A stretch of 36,630 nucleotides of DNA from an uncultured beta proteobacterium (GCA_903934295.1 CAIZNI010000043.1:1-36630), one strand, 5' to 3'; shown: positions 19,718 to 29,116, counted from the first letter of the stretch. Notes: generated by a model from the sequence alone, not told the origin. A program made the numbers and translations.

Positions 19718-21837
19718 CGCAGCCTGTCCCGACCGCGCACGATCCGGTGCGCTACCGATTCGCCTTCGACATCGGCGGCACCTTCACCGATCTGGTGCTG
19801 CTGGGCAGCGACGCGACGGTGCTGTCCGGCAAGGTGCTCAGCGACCCTGTCGATGTGGTGGCGCCGATCCGCGCCGGTCTGCAGCGCCTGCTGGCCGAGC
19901 ACCGCATCGACGTGGCGCAGATCCACCCGGTGGTGGCCGGCGCGACCACCGCGGTCACCAACCTGGTGATCGAGCGCAAGGGCGCGCGCACCGGTCTGAT
20001 CACCACCGCCGGCTTTCGCGACGTGATCGAGATCGCCCGCGAGCTGCGCTATGACCTCTACAACCTCACCGCGCCTGGACCGGATCCGGTGATCCCGCGC
20101 GAGCTGCGCGTCGAGATCGACGAGCGGGTCGATGCCGCGGGCACGGTCGTCACCGAACCCACCGACGCCGACATCGAGCGCGCGGTCCGCACGCTGCTGG
20201 ACGCCGGCGTGCGCGCGATCGCGGTGTGCTTTCTGCACAGCTTCACCAACCCGGCCCACGAGCAGCGGGTCAAGGCGATCGCGCAACGCGTGGCGCCCGA
20301 CGTGCCGGTGTCGCTGTCCAGCGAGGTGCTGGGCGAGATGCGCGAGTACGAGCGCACGGTGGCCACCGTGCTCAACGCCTATGTGATGCCGATGGTGGGC
20401 GGCTATCTGGGCACGATCGAGCGCGGTCTGCGCGAGATGGGGATCGACGCCACCCTGCGGATCATGCAGTCCAACGGCGGGGTGATCTCGCGCGAGTTCG
20501 GCGAGCGCATGCCGATCCGCATGCTCGAGTCGGGCCCGGCCGCCGGCGCCCTGGGCGCGGCGCACGCGGCGCGTCTGGCGCAGATGCCCAATGTGATCGC
20601 CTTCGACATGGGCGGCACCACCGCCAAGGCCTGCCTGATCTCGGACGGCCGCCCGTCGGTCACCACCGAGTTCGAGGCCGCCCGGTTGCAGCGCTTCAAG
20701 AAGGGCAGCGGGCTGCCGGTGCGCCTGCCCACCGTCGACCTGATCGAGATCGGCGCCGGCGGGGGCAGCATCGCCCACGTCGACACCACCGGGTTGCTCA
20801 AGGTCGGGCCGCAGAGCGCCGGCTCCAGCCCCGGTCCGGCCTGCTACGGCCTGGGCGGCACCCGCCCCACCGTCACCGACGCGGCCCTGGTGATGGGCTA
20901 CCTCGACCCGCAGGGCAACCTGAGCGGCGCGGTGCGCATCCGTCCCGAACTCGCCCACCGCGCGATCGACGAGCACATCGCGCGCCCGCTCGGGCTGTCG
21001 GTCATCGAGGCGGCCAACGGCATTCACCGGATCGTCTGCGAGCACATGGCGGCGGCCGCCAAGATCCACGCGGTCGAGGGCGGCAAGGATGTGCGCCGCT
21101 ACACGCTGCTGGCCTTCGGCGGCGCGGGTCCGATCCACGCCCGCGAGGTCGCCCGGCGCACCGGTTGCACCGACATCCTGATCCCGGCCAATGCCGGCGT
21201 GTTCTCGGCCTTCGGCCTGCTGGTGGCGCCGATGAAGGTCGATGTGGTGCGCACCCGGTTCACCCGCCTGGCGAGTATCGACTGGGCGGCCACCGAAGCG
21301 CTGCTGGCCGGCATGGAGGAGGCGCTCGCCGCCGAACTGGCCGGCGCGGGCGTGCCGGCGGCCGACATCCGCTTTCGCCGGACCGCCGACATGCGCTACG
21401 TCGGCCAGGGCTTCGAGGTCGAAACCGAGTTGCCAGCCCGCCTGGACGCCAGCCGGCTCGAGGGGCTGGAGGCCGGTTTCAATGCCGCCTATGCCGCGCG
21501 CTTCGGGCGCCCGCTGGCCAACCAGCGCATCGAGGTGGTCAACTGGCGCATCGAGGGCTTCGCGCCCGCGCCCCTGGCGCCCGATCGGCCGACCGCCGGT
21601 GGCGCAACGCCTGCGCCCGGCGCGGCTCGCTCGCGCAGGGCCTATTTCCCCGATGCGCGGGCCTTCATCGACACCCCGGTACTGATCGAGTCGGCCTTGC
21701 GTGCCGGCGAGCGACATCACGGCCCGGCGCTGATCGAGCAGACCGGTTCCACCGTGGTGATCGGTCCGGGCGATCGCTTCGAAATCGACGAATTCGCCAG
21801 TCTGCGCATCACCCTGGGCGCGCGGGCCGGCGCATGA
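19714..21837 (+). CDS. hyuA: Hydantoinase/oxoprolinase family protein, HyuA-like subunit
   Basis: ATP-using subunit of the hydantoinase A/5-oxoprolinase/acetone carboxylase superfamily, 707 residues. The actin-like nucleotide-binding motif DIGGTFTDLVLL is at residues 19-30, and a second phosphate motif, IAFDMGGTTAKACL, lies near residue 300. GAGGGSIAHVD and TLLAFGGAGPIHA are further family hallmarks. The enzyme would open or carboxylate a small cyclic amide or ketone with ATP, together with the HyuB-like subunit. The ATG overlaps the stop of the small ORF, and its own stop overlaps an 11-codon minicistron that leads to hyuB. The substrate is undetermined. Confidence 0.93.
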   Translation: MTQPVPTAHDPVRYRFAFDIGGTFTDLVLLGSDATVLSGKVLSDPVDVVAPIRAGLQRLLAEHRIDVAQIHPVVAGATTAVTNLVIERKGARTGLITTAGFRDVIEIARELRYDLYNLTAPGPDPVIPRELRVEIDERVDAAGTVVTEPTDADIERAVRTLLDAGVRAIAVCFLHSFTNPAHEQRVKAIAQRVAPDVPVSLSSEVLGEMREYERTVATVLNAYVMPMVGGYLGTIERGLREMGIDATLRIMQSNGGVISREFGERMPIRMLESGPAAGALGAAHAARLAQMPNVIAFDMGGTTAKACLISDGRPSVTTEFEAARLQRFKKGSGLPVRLPTVDLIEIGAGGGSIAHVDTTGLLKVGPQSAGSSPGPACYGLGGTRPTVTDAALVMGYLDPQGNLSGAVRIRPELAHRAIDEHIARPLGLSVIEAANGIHRIVCEHMAAAAKIHAVEGGKDVRRYTLLAFGGAGPIHAREVARRTGCTDILIPANAGVFSAFGLLVAPMKVDVVRTRFTRLASIDWAATEALLAGMEEALAAELAGAGVPAADIRFRRTADMRYVGQGFEVETELPARLDASRLEGLEAGFNAAYAARFGRPLANQRIEVVNWRIEGFAPAPLAPDRPTAGGATPAPGAARSRRAYFPDARAFIDTPVLIESALRAGERHHGPALIEQTGSTVVIGPGDRFEIDEFASLRITLGARAGA

Positions 21838-21869
21838 CACCCAAGGGCATCTTCGAAGGCACCGCATGA
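21834..21869 (+). other. 11-codon minicistron bridging hyuA and hyuB
   Basis: The ATG at 21834 overlaps the hyuA stop, encodes MTPKGIFEGTA, and its TGA at 21867-21869 overlaps the hyuB ATG at 21866. A GAAGG at 21855-21859 is six bases before the hyuB start. It fills the whole junction. It may act as a coupling device; a functional peptide is less likely. Confidence 0.5.
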
Positions 21870-23407
21870 ACCCCATCGACCTCGAGATCTACTGGAACCG
21901 CCTGATCGCGATCACCGACGAAGCGGGGGCGGCGCTCAAGCGCACCTCGTTCTCGACGGTGGTTCGTGAATCGAACGACTTCGCCTGCGTGCTGCTCGAT
22001 CCCCAGGCGCGGCTGCTGGCGCAGTCGTCGCTCAGCATCCCCGGCTTCATCGGCACCGCGCCGCTGTCGCTGGCCGGCATGCTCAAGGTCTTCCCGCGCG
22101 AGACGCTGGTGCCCGGCGACATCCTGTTCACCAACGACCCCTGGGTGGGCACCGGTCACCTGCCCGACGCCACCATGGTGGCACCGGTGTTCTTCGGCGG
22201 GCGGCTGGTGGCTTTTGCGATGGCGGTGGCCCACCTGTCGGACATCGGCGGACGGCAGTGGTCGGCCGATGCCAACGAGGTGTTCGAGGAAGGCATCCGG
22301 TTCCCGGTGATGAAGCTGGCCGAAGCCGGCCAGTTCAACCAGTTTGCCCTGCAGATGCTCGAGGCCAATGTGCGCCTGCCCCAGCAGGTGCGCGGCGACA
22401 TCGAGGCGCAGGTCGGCGCGCTGCGGGTCGCCGAGCGGCGCCTGGTCGAGATGCTCGATGAATACGGTCTCACCGGCATCGACGAGATTGCGGACGCGAT
22501 CTTCAAGGCCTCCGAGGAGGCGGCGCTGCGCGAACTGCGGCTGATCCCCCCGGGCGTCTACACCGGCAGTGTCGACTCCGACGGCTTCGACGAGCAGGTG
22601 AGCATCAAGGCCACCATCACCGTCACCCCTGACGGGGTGACGGTCGACTACACCGGCAGCACCGGCCAGGTCCGTTTCGGGATCAACGAGACCTTCAACC
22701 ACACCTACGCTTACACCCTCTATCCGTTCAAGTGCCTGCTCTCGCCGGGCATCCCGAACAACGACGGCTTCACCCGGCTGTTCAAGGTGATCGCGCCCGA
22801 GGGCACGATCGTCAACGCCCGCCCGCCCGCCGCGGTGGGCGCGCGCCACCTGATCGGCCACCAGTTGCAGGCGGCGGTTTTCGAGGCGCTGGCCCAGGTG
22901 ATGCCCGACCGGGTCCAGGCCGACAGCGGCACGCCCCTGTGGTCGGTGCTGCTGCGCGGCGTCGATGTGGTCAAGGGAAGCTCGTTCTCGAACATCCTGT
23001 TCTTCAACGGCGGGATGGGCGCGATGCGCGACCGCGACGGGCCACCGGCCTCGGGCTTTCCCGCCAACATCTCGAACACCCCGGTCGAGGTCGCCGAGAC
23101 GCTGGCGCCGATCCTGTTCGGCACCAAACGGCTGGCCGACGGCTCGGGCGGCGCGGGTGCGCATCGCGGCGGGCTGGGCCAGGTGGTGTCGTTCCGATCG
23201 CGCTGGCCGGGTCGCCTGCGGGTGTCGCTGCTCACCGACCGCACCCGCGTGCCGGCCAAGGGGATCATGGGTGGCGAGCCCGGCAAGGTCGGCCATGTGC
23301 TACTCAACGGGGTGGCGGTGGACAACCCCAAGAGCGTGGTCGACATGGCCGAGGACGATGTGCTGGAACTCGGCCTGCCCGGCGGCGGTGGTTACGGCGC
23401 CGGTTAA
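21866..23407 (+). CDS. hyuB: Hydantoinase/oxoprolinase family protein, HyuB-like subunit
   Basis: Partner subunit of the HyuA-like protein, 513 residues, the usual length for a stand-alone HyuB. The family pattern starts DLEIYWNRLIAITDEAGAAL and continues with VVRESNDFACVLLD, FTNDPWVGTGHLPD and AVAHLSDIGG. The C-terminal region includes GGAGAHRGGLGQ and the usual Gly-rich end LPGGGGYGAG. His and Asp residues in the GTGHLPD and HLSDIGG segments are probable metal or substrate ligands by family knowledge. It is tightly coupled to hyuA; a new unit (fpr) follows 96 bases later. Confidence 0.93.
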   Translation: MNPIDLEIYWNRLIAITDEAGAALKRTSFSTVVRESNDFACVLLDPQARLLAQSSLSIPGFIGTAPLSLAGMLKVFPRETLVPGDILFTNDPWVGTGHLPDATMVAPVFFGGRLVAFAMAVAHLSDIGGRQWSADANEVFEEGIRFPVMKLAEAGQFNQFALQMLEANVRLPQQVRGDIEAQVGALRVAERRLVEMLDEYGLTGIDEIADAIFKASEEAALRELRLIPPGVYTGSVDSDGFDEQVSIKATITVTPDGVTVDYTGSTGQVRFGINETFNHTYAYTLYPFKCLLSPGIPNNDGFTRLFKVIAPEGTIVNARPPAAVGARHLIGHQLQAAVFEALAQVMPDRVQADSGTPLWSVLLRGVDVVKGSSFSNILFFNGGMGAMRDRDGPPASGFPANISNTPVEVAETLAPILFGTKRLADGSGGAGAHRGGLGQVVSFRSRWPGRLRVSLLTDRTRVPAKGIMGGEPGKVGHVLLNGVAVDNPKSVVDMAEDDVLELGLPGGGGYGAG

Positions 23408-23503
23408 ACTTCAGCCCCGGCGCGGCCGGCCCGGTGCGGGTCGCGCGCCGTTGGTCTTCTTTCAAGTCCCTCTTTTCAAGCCGGATTCGATCCGCTCCCG
23501 ACC

Positions 23504-24280
23504 ATGGCCAGTTTTTCAGAAGCAACGGTGCTCGACGTCCGGCACTGGAACGACACCCTGTTCTCGTTCAAGACCACCCGCGACCAGTCGCTGCGCTTTC
23601 GCAACGGCCATTTCGTGATGCTCGGGCTCGCGGTCGAGGGCAAGCCGCTGATGCGCGCCTACAGCATCGCCAGCCCCAACTACGCCGAGTACCTCGAGTT
23701 CCTGTCGATCAAGGTCGAGAACGGCCCGCTCACCTCGCGCCTGCAGCACATCGCGGCGGGCGACCGGATCCTGCTGGGCCAGAAGACGGTGGGCACGCTG
23801 GTGATCGATGACCTGCGCCCGGGCAAGCGCCTGTTCCTGTTCGCCACCGGCACCGGCCTGGCGCCGTTCATGAGCATCATCCAGGACCCGGACACCTACG
23901 AGCGTTTCGAGAAGGTCATCCTGATCCACGGGGTGCGGCTGGTGAGCGAGCTGGCCTATGCCGACTTCATCCGCGAGGAGCTGCCGCGCCACGAGCTGCT
24001 GGGCGAGATGGTGTCGCGCCAGCTCATCTACTACCCGACGGTCACCCGCGAGGCCTTCAAGCACACCGGTCGCATGACACAGGCGATCGAGTCGGGCAGC
24101 CTGTTCGCCGACATCGGCGAACCCCCCCTGTCGTCGGCCACCGACCGCGGCATGATCTGCGGCAGCCCCGGCATGCTCAAGGAGACCGCGGCGCTGCTCG
24201 ATGCCCACGGCTTCCAGGTCTCGCCGGCGCTGGGCGAGCAGGGCGACTATGTGATCGAGCGCGCGTTCGCCGAGCGCTGA
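23504..24280 (+). CDS. fpr: Ferredoxin-NADP+ reductase
   Basis: FAD enzyme that exchanges electrons between NADPH and ferredoxin or flavodoxin, 258 residues, cytosolic. The FAD-binding RAYS motif is at 51-54, the NADP-binding loop GTGLAP at 116-121, the CGSPGML segment near residue 222, and the protein ends in YVIERAFAER, typical of the bacterial (Azotobacter/Pseudomonas-like) subclass. It has its own 96-base leader after hyuB, where a TTAAACT overlaps the hyuB stop; this might be a -10 element but is not convincing. A strong bidirectional terminator follows. Confidence 0.96.
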   Translation: MASFSEATVLDVRHWNDTLFSFKTTRDQSLRFRNGHFVMLGLAVEGKPLMRAYSIASPNYAEYLEFLSIKVENGPLTSRLQHIAAGDRILLGQKTVGTLVIDDLRPGKRLFLFATGTGLAPFMSIIQDPDTYERFEKVILIHGVRLVSELAYADFIREELPRHELLGEMVSRQLIYYPTVTREAFKHTGRMTQAIESGSLFADIGEPPLSSATDRGMICGSPGMLKETAALLDAHGFQVSPALGEQGDYVIERAFAER

Positions 24281-24319
24281 GGGGCTGCGCACGCGGGTGC
24301 TGGCGCAGCGCTCGGCATG

Positions 24320-24348
24320 AAAAAACCGCCCGAAGGCGGTTTTTTTTT
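24320..24348. terminator. Bidirectional intrinsic terminator between fpr and the livK-type gene
   Basis: Six A (24320-24325), stem CCGCC, loop CGAA, stem GGCGG, then nine T (24340-24348). It can stop transcription from both sides, and the genes on either side converge on it. It is the only clear factor-independent terminator in the window. Confidence 0.93.
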
Positions 24349-24367
24349 CAGGCGGGTTGCCCTGGCT

Positions 24368-25555
24368 TCACTTCGCGGCCAGCGGGGGAACCGGCAGGTA
24401 GTCGGTCACCGAGACCCAACGGCCGTTCTGGATCTGCGCCAGACGGCTCTTTTCATTGCCGAGCCGGTTGGTGGGCGAGAACTTGAGCGGCGGCAGGCCG
24501 TGCATGTCGCTGGGGAACTGATGGGTTTCCATCGCCTTGATCAGCGACTCGGTGGTCAGGTTGGGACCCGCCACACGGGCGGCGATCGCAAAGACGTCGA
24601 TGATCGCGTAGCCGTAGACCGAGAACACCGTCGGGTCTTCGCTGAACTGGGTCTTGTACTTGTTCGACCAGAAGCGGACCTTCTCGTTGGCGGTGTCGGT
24701 GTAGGGCTGGGCGCTGGTGTGCATCGCATACAGCCCGTCCATCGCCTTGCCGCCGAGCTTGTGGATCAGATCGGTGTAGGCAGCGGCTGAGCCGAAGAAA
24801 TCGGGCGAAAAGCCGGTCTTGCGTGCTTCGCCGATGGTGCCGATCGTCTCGCGGATGATGGTGCCCAGCACCACCAGATCACAGCCGGCCGCCTTCATGC
24901 GCGCAACCTGGGAGGAAAAATCGGTGGCGCCGCGCTTGTAGGTGGTGCGTTCGGTAAACGCCTTGCCCATTCCCTTCAGGGCGACCTCGGCCCCGCGGAA
25001 CACCTCGAGGCCGAATTCATCGTCCTGGTGGATGATGCAGGGCTTGGCGTAGGCCTTCTTCTTCATCAGCTCGGGGATCCCGGCCCGCATCTGGTCGAAG
25101 TAGGGCGCCGCGAACGAGAACTTCAGCTTGTGGAAGGGCTCGTACATTTCCCGCGCGGAGGTCACCGGCAGGAAGTTGATCACGTTCTTTTCGAACTGGA
25201 TCGGCATGGACGCGTTGTTCTGCGCGGTGCCGGTGTGGCCGGCGACCACGAAGACCTTGTCCTGGTTCACCAGTTTCTGGGCGGCCAGCACCGCTTTCTT
25301 GGGGTCGTAGCCATCGTCCTCGACGAGCAGCTTGATCTTGCGTCCGTTGATGCCGCCCTGCTCGTTGATCTCGTCGACGCGCAGCTGCATCCCGTAGCGG
25401 GTCTGCTTGCCGAAGGCGGCGATCGGTCCCGACAGGTCCAGGATCGAGCCGACCAGGATCTCGTTCTTGCTCACGCCCTGCTGCTGCGCGTGGGCCGTGC
25501 CGGCGGCGACGGCCAGTGCCATCAGCCCGAGCGTTGTCTTTTTCATCATGTTCAT
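24368..25555 (-). CDS. LivK-type ABC transporter substrate-binding protein
   Basis: Periplasmic receptor of a branched-chain amino acid (HAAT) type importer, 395 residues. A Sec signal peptide ends at about TAHA-QQQ (residue 23). The mature part shows ILVGSILDLSGPIAAFGKQT and YGMQLRVDEINEQGGINGRK, the periplasmic type I fold pattern. An AGGAG lies six bases before the ATG. It is the last gene of the liv-ligase operon, 23 bases after the ligase stop. With a CoA ligase in the operon, the ligand is more likely a carboxylic acid (aromatic or fatty) than leucine; this is an inference. Confidence 0.93.
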   Translation of the reverse strand: MNMMKKTTLGLMALAVAAGTAHAQQQGVSKNEILVGSILDLSGPIAAFGKQTRYGMQLRVDEINEQGGINGRKIKLLVEDDGYDPKKAVLAAQKLVNQDKVFVVAGHTGTAQNNASMPIQFEKNVINFLPVTSAREMYEPFHKLKFSFAAPYFDQMRAGIPELMKKKAYAKPCIIHQDDEFGLEVFRGAEVALKGMGKAFTERTTYKRGATDFSSQVARMKAAGCDLVVLGTIIRETIGTIGEARKTGFSPDFFGSAAAYTDLIHKLGGKAMDGLYAMHTSAQPYTDTANEKVRFWSNKYKTQFSEDPTVFSVYGYAIIDVFAIAARVAGPNLTTESLIKAMETHQFPSDMHGLPPLKFSPTNRLGNEKSRLAQIQNGRWVSVTDYLPVPPLAAK

Positions 25556-25578
25556 CAGGGTCTCCTGTCGTTGGACGA

Positions 25579-27459
25579 TCAGTTGTTCCGGTACATCGCC
25601 TCGATCATCTCGGCGTATTTCTGCTGCACGAGTTTGCGCTTGAGCTTCATCGTCGGGGTGAGTTCCTCATCCTCGGCGGTGAGCTGGGTTTCGAGCAGAC
25701 AGAATTTCTTGACCTGCTCGACCCGGGCGAACTTATTGTTGACGGCCTCGATCTCACGCCAGATCAGGTCCTGCACCTCCTTGGCGCGGGTCAGGCTGGT
25801 GTAATTCGAGAACGGGACGTCATGGTCCTGCGCGTATTTCTCGACGTTTTCCTGGTCGATCATGATCAGGGCCGTCAGGAACGGCCGCTTGTCGCCGATC
25901 ACCACCGCATCGGTCACGTAGGGTGAGAACTTCAGTTCGTTCTCCCACTCGCTGGGCGTGACGTTCTTGCCGCCGGCGGTGATGATGATGTCCTTCATCC
26001 GGTCGGTGATGTAGAAGTAGCCGTCGTCGTCGACCCGGCCGACGTCGCCGGTGTGCAGCCAGCCTTCGGCGTCGATCGTCTCGGCGGTCTGGGCGGGCTG
26101 GTTCAGGTAGCCCTTGATGACGTTGGGGCCGCGCAGCTGGATTTCACTGGTGAGCGGCGCGATGCGCATCTCGATGCCCGGACCGGGAATGCCGACGCTG
26201 CCCGGGCGGATGCCCCGACGCGGATTGATGGTGCCCCCGCCGCAGGTCTCGGTCATGCCCCAGGCTTCGCGCAGCGGAATGCCCAGCTTGTGGTACCAGC
26301 GGATCAGCTCGGGGGAGATTGGCGCGGCGCCGGTGAGCGCAAGCTGCACCCGGTCCAGGCCCATCATGCGGCGTACGTTGTTCATCACCGTTGCGCGCGC
26401 CACCGCGCCCTGCAGCGCCAGCCACGGGCCCGGCGTGCGGCCGGCCGCCGCGCATTGTGCGAGTGCCTCGCCCACCGACAGCGCCCAGCCGTAGGCGAGC
26501 TGTTGCAGCTTGCCGGCCTCGCTCAGGGTGATCAGCACCTGCGAGTAGATCTTTTCCCAGACCCGCGGCACCGCAAAGAACACATGCGGCTGGATCTCGC
26601 GCAGGTTCTCGAAAACGGTCTCGGGGTTCTCGACGAAATTGGTCACCGAGCGCCGCATGATCGGCACGTACTCGCCGATCATGCGTTCGGCGATGTGGCA
26701 CAGCGGCAGGAAGGCGATCCGCTCGCCGCCTTCGGGCAGCCCCTCGAACAGGCTCGACAGCGAGGAGAGCACCGCGCACAGGTTGGCGTGGGTGATCATC
26801 GCGCCCTTGGGCTTGCCGGTCGTGCCCGAGGTGTAGACCAGGATGGCGACATCGTCCGGCTGGCGCGACTCGCGCCGCTCGTCGAGCGCCTGCGGCTGCG
26901 CCTTCAGGTGCTCGCGGCCGAGGGCCCGCAACTGGTCCAGGCTGATGATGCCCGGGTCCGACAGGCCGGCCAGACCGTTCATGTTGAAGACGATGATCCG
27001 GCGCAGTCCGGGAAGCGCGTCGCGCACTTCCAGTGCCTTGTCGAGCTGCTCGTCGTTCTCCACGAACAGGTACACCGAGGCCGAGTCGGCGCACAGGTAC
27101 TGGACCTGCGAGGCGGCGTCGGTCGGGTAGATGCCGTTGCACACGCCCCCGGCCGAGAGCACCGCCAGGTCGGTCCAGACCCATTCGCGCGAGGTGTTGG
27201 CCAGCACCGAGGCGACCTCGCCGGGGGCAAAGCCCAGGCTGATCAGTCCGGCGCCGATCTCGCGCACCCGGGTGTCGACCTCGTTCCAGCTGTAGGCGCG
27301 CCAGATGCCGAGTTCCTTCTGGCGCATCATCGGCGCGTCGCCCAGCTCGGCCACGCGCAGGCGGAACAGTTCGTGCACCGACGCAAAGGGCAGGACGTCG
27401 GTGGTCCAGCCGAACTGCGCGCCGGCGACGATGCGATGCGGATCGGGTGCGTTGCTCAT
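25579..27459 (-). CDS. AMP-dependent long-chain acyl-CoA synthetase-like ligase
   Basis: Activates a carboxylic acid to its CoA thioester with ATP, 626 residues, FAA1/FadD-like ANL superfamily. The P-loop-like motif YTSGTTGKPKGAMITH lies near residue 207, the adenylate-binding WGMTETCGGG around residue 395, and GWLHTGDVGRVDDDGYFYITDRMKD around residue 463 is given here only in part: GWLHTGDVG and DGYFYITDRMKD. ITAGGKNVTPSEWEN marks the C-terminal lid. Its ATG overlaps the livF-type stop (ATGA), so it is translated with the transporter. Import and CoA trapping of one substrate is the obvious joint role. Confidence 0.94.
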   Translation of the reverse strand: MSNAPDPHRIVAGAQFGWTTDVLPFASVHELFRLRVAELGDAPMMRQKELGIWRAYSWNEVDTRVREIGAGLISLGFAPGEVASVLANTSREWVWTDLAVLSAGGVCNGIYPTDAASQVQYLCADSASVYLFVENDEQLDKALEVRDALPGLRRIIVFNMNGLAGLSDPGIISLDQLRALGREHLKAQPQALDERRESRQPDDVAILVYTSGTTGKPKGAMITHANLCAVLSSLSSLFEGLPEGGERIAFLPLCHIAERMIGEYVPIMRRSVTNFVENPETVFENLREIQPHVFFAVPRVWEKIYSQVLITLSEAGKLQQLAYGWALSVGEALAQCAAAGRTPGPWLALQGAVARATVMNNVRRMMGLDRVQLALTGAAPISPELIRWYHKLGIPLREAWGMTETCGGGTINPRRGIRPGSVGIPGPGIEMRIAPLTSEIQLRGPNVIKGYLNQPAQTAETIDAEGWLHTGDVGRVDDDGYFYITDRMKDIIITAGGKNVTPSEWENELKFSPYVTDAVVIGDKRPFLTALIMIDQENVEKYAQDHDVPFSNYTSLTRAKEVQDLIWREIEAVNNKFARVEQVKKFCLLETQLTAEDEELTPTMKLKRKLVQQKYAEMIEAMYRNN

Positions 27460-28286
27460 CGCCAGGTCTTCTTCTTCTTCCAGCGGCGCTCGCCGCGGAC
27501 GCCGGTTTCCTTCATGCCCAGGTAGAACTCCTTGATGTCGTCCTTTTCGCGCAGCACCGCGCAGGCGTCCTGCATCACGATGCGGCCGTTCTCCAGCACG
27601 TAGCCGAAGTCGGCGGCGTTCAGGGCCATGTTGGCGTTCTGCTCGACCAGCAGCATCGAGGTGCCGCGCTCGCGGTTGATGCGCACCACGATCTCGAAGA
27701 TTTCCTTGGTCAGGCGCGGCGACAGGCCGAGGCTCGGTTCGTCGAGCAGGATCAGCTGCGGCGCAGCCATGATCGCGCGCGAGATCGCCAGCATCTGCTG
27801 CTGGCCGCCCGAGAGCAGGCCGGCGTCCTGGGCGGCGCGCTCGCGCAGGATCGGGAAATAGCCGAACACGGTTTCCAGGTCGCGCGCCACCGCGTCGCGG
27901 TCCTTGCGGGTGTAGGCGCCCATCAGCAGGTTGTCGCGCACCGACAGCAGCGGGAACACCTCACGGCCCTCCGGCACGTGGGACAGTCCGCGCTGCACGA
28001 TCAGCGCCGGGTCGCGGGCGGTGATGTCCTGGCCGTCGAATTCAATGGAGCCGCGGCGCGGATCGATGATCCCCGAGATGGTCTTCAGGATGGTGGTCTT
28101 GCCCGCGCCGTTGGAGCCCAGCACGGTGGCGATCTCGCCGCGGGCCACCTCCAGGCTGACGCCGCGGATGGCGCGGATCGGGCCGTAGGCGCTTTCGACG
28201 TTGGCCAGCCGCAGGATCGGCGCCGGGGCGCTGTTCACCGCGGGCGCGCTGGCGATGGCGGGGTTCACGGCAGGGGCGGCGCTCAT
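27456..28286 (-). CDS. livF: LivF-type ABC transporter ATP-binding protein
   Basis: One of two ATPases of the importer, 276 residues. Walker A is GSNGAGKTT, the signature LSGGQQQMLAISRAI, Walker B LILLDEPSLGLSP and the H-loop region MLLVEQNANMAL. The first 24 residues are an Ala/Pro-rich tail. The C-terminus carries a very basic extension (GERRWKKKKTWR) that standard LivF lacks and that overlaps the ligase start codon. Both ends overlap neighbours by four bases. Confidence 0.93.
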   Translation of the reverse strand: MSAAPAVNPAIASAPAVNSAPAPILRLANVESAYGPIRAIRGVSLEVARGEIATVLGSNGAGKTTILKTISGIIDPRRGSIEFDGQDITARDPALIVQRGLSHVPEGREVFPLLSVRDNLLMGAYTRKDRDAVARDLETVFGYFPILRERAAQDAGLLSGGQQQMLAISRAIMAAPQLILLDEPSLGLSPRLTKEIFEIVVRINRERGTSMLLVEQNANMALNAADFGYVLENGRIVMQDACAVLREKDDIKEFYLGMKETGVRGERRWKKKKTWR

Positions 28287-29116
28287 CGGGCGGGCCTGCG
28301 CAGCGAGGACATGTCCTCGACCGAGCCCAGATAGGCCTCGATCACCCGCGGGTCGGCCTGCACCTGCGCCGGTGTGCCCAGTGCCAGGGTTTCGCCCTGG
28401 TTCATCGCCAGCACCCGGTCGGACACCCGAGACACCAGCGTCATGTCGTGCTCGACCATCAGCACCGTGATGCCCAGGTCGTTGCGGATGTCCTGGATCC
28501 AGAAGGCCATGTCGTCGGTCTCCTCGACATTCAGTCCCGACGAGGGCTCATCGAGCAGCAGCAGCCGGGGGCGGGTGCACAGCGCGCGCGCCAGTTCGAC
28601 CACCTTGCGCACGCCGTAGGGCAGCCCGGCGACCAGCGAGTCGCGGTGATGCTGCAGGTCGAGGAATTCGATCACCCGCTCGACCGCGTCGCGGGCCTCG
28701 ATCTCGGCCTGGCGCACCGACGGCGTGAACAGCAGTTCCTGCCAGAAGCCGGTCTTGCGGTGCACATGGTGGCCGATCAGCAGGTTCTGGAGCACCGTCG
28801 CGTACTCGAACAGCTCGATGTTCTGGAAGGTGCGCGCGATGCCCAGCGCCGCGACCTGGTGGGCGGGCGTGCTGGTGAGGGCGTGGCCGTCGAAGTCGAT
28901 GGTGCCGGCGGTGGGGGTGTAGATGCGGCTGATCAGGTTGAACACGGTGGTCTTGCCGGCGCCGTTGGGGCCGATCAGCGTGAAGACCTCGCCGCGGTGC
29001 ACGTCGAAGCTCACCCCGTTGACCGCCAGCACGCCGCCGAAGCGCACCTGCAGGTTGTTCGCGCTCAGCAGCGGGCTGTCCGCGGCGGCGACAGGGCGAG
29101 GATCCGGGTGGCTCAT
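28283..29116 (-). CDS. livG: LivG-type ABC transporter ATP-binding protein
   Basis: Second ATPase, 277 residues. Walker A is GPNGAGKTT, the signature is the LivG-type variant LPYGVRKVVELARAL, and Walker B is LLLLDEPSSGLN. The H-loop is in VLMVEHDMTLV. ARTFQNIELFEYATVLQNL is the usual Q-loop region. The ATG overlaps the permease stop (29113-29116), and the stop overlaps the livF ATG. Confidence 0.94.
   Translation of the reverse strand: MSHPDPRPVAAADSPLLSANNLQVRFGGVLAVNGVSFDVHRGEVFTLIGPNGAGKTTVFNLISRIYTPTAGTIDFDGHALTSTPAHQVAALGIARTFQNIELFEYATVLQNLLIGHHVHRKTGFWQELLFTPSVRQAEIEARDAVERVIEFLDLQHHRDSLVAGLPYGVRKVVELARALCTRPRLLLLDEPSSGLNVEETDDMAFWIQDIRNDLGITVLMVEHDMTLVSRVSDRVLAMNQGETLALGTPAQVQADPRVIEAYLGSVEDMSSLRRPAR

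Noticed and set aside
19470-20054. A 194-codon frame from the ATG at 19470
   Set aside because: After the duplication it runs out of frame through hyuA with shadow composition; only the frame ending at 19717 reads like protein.
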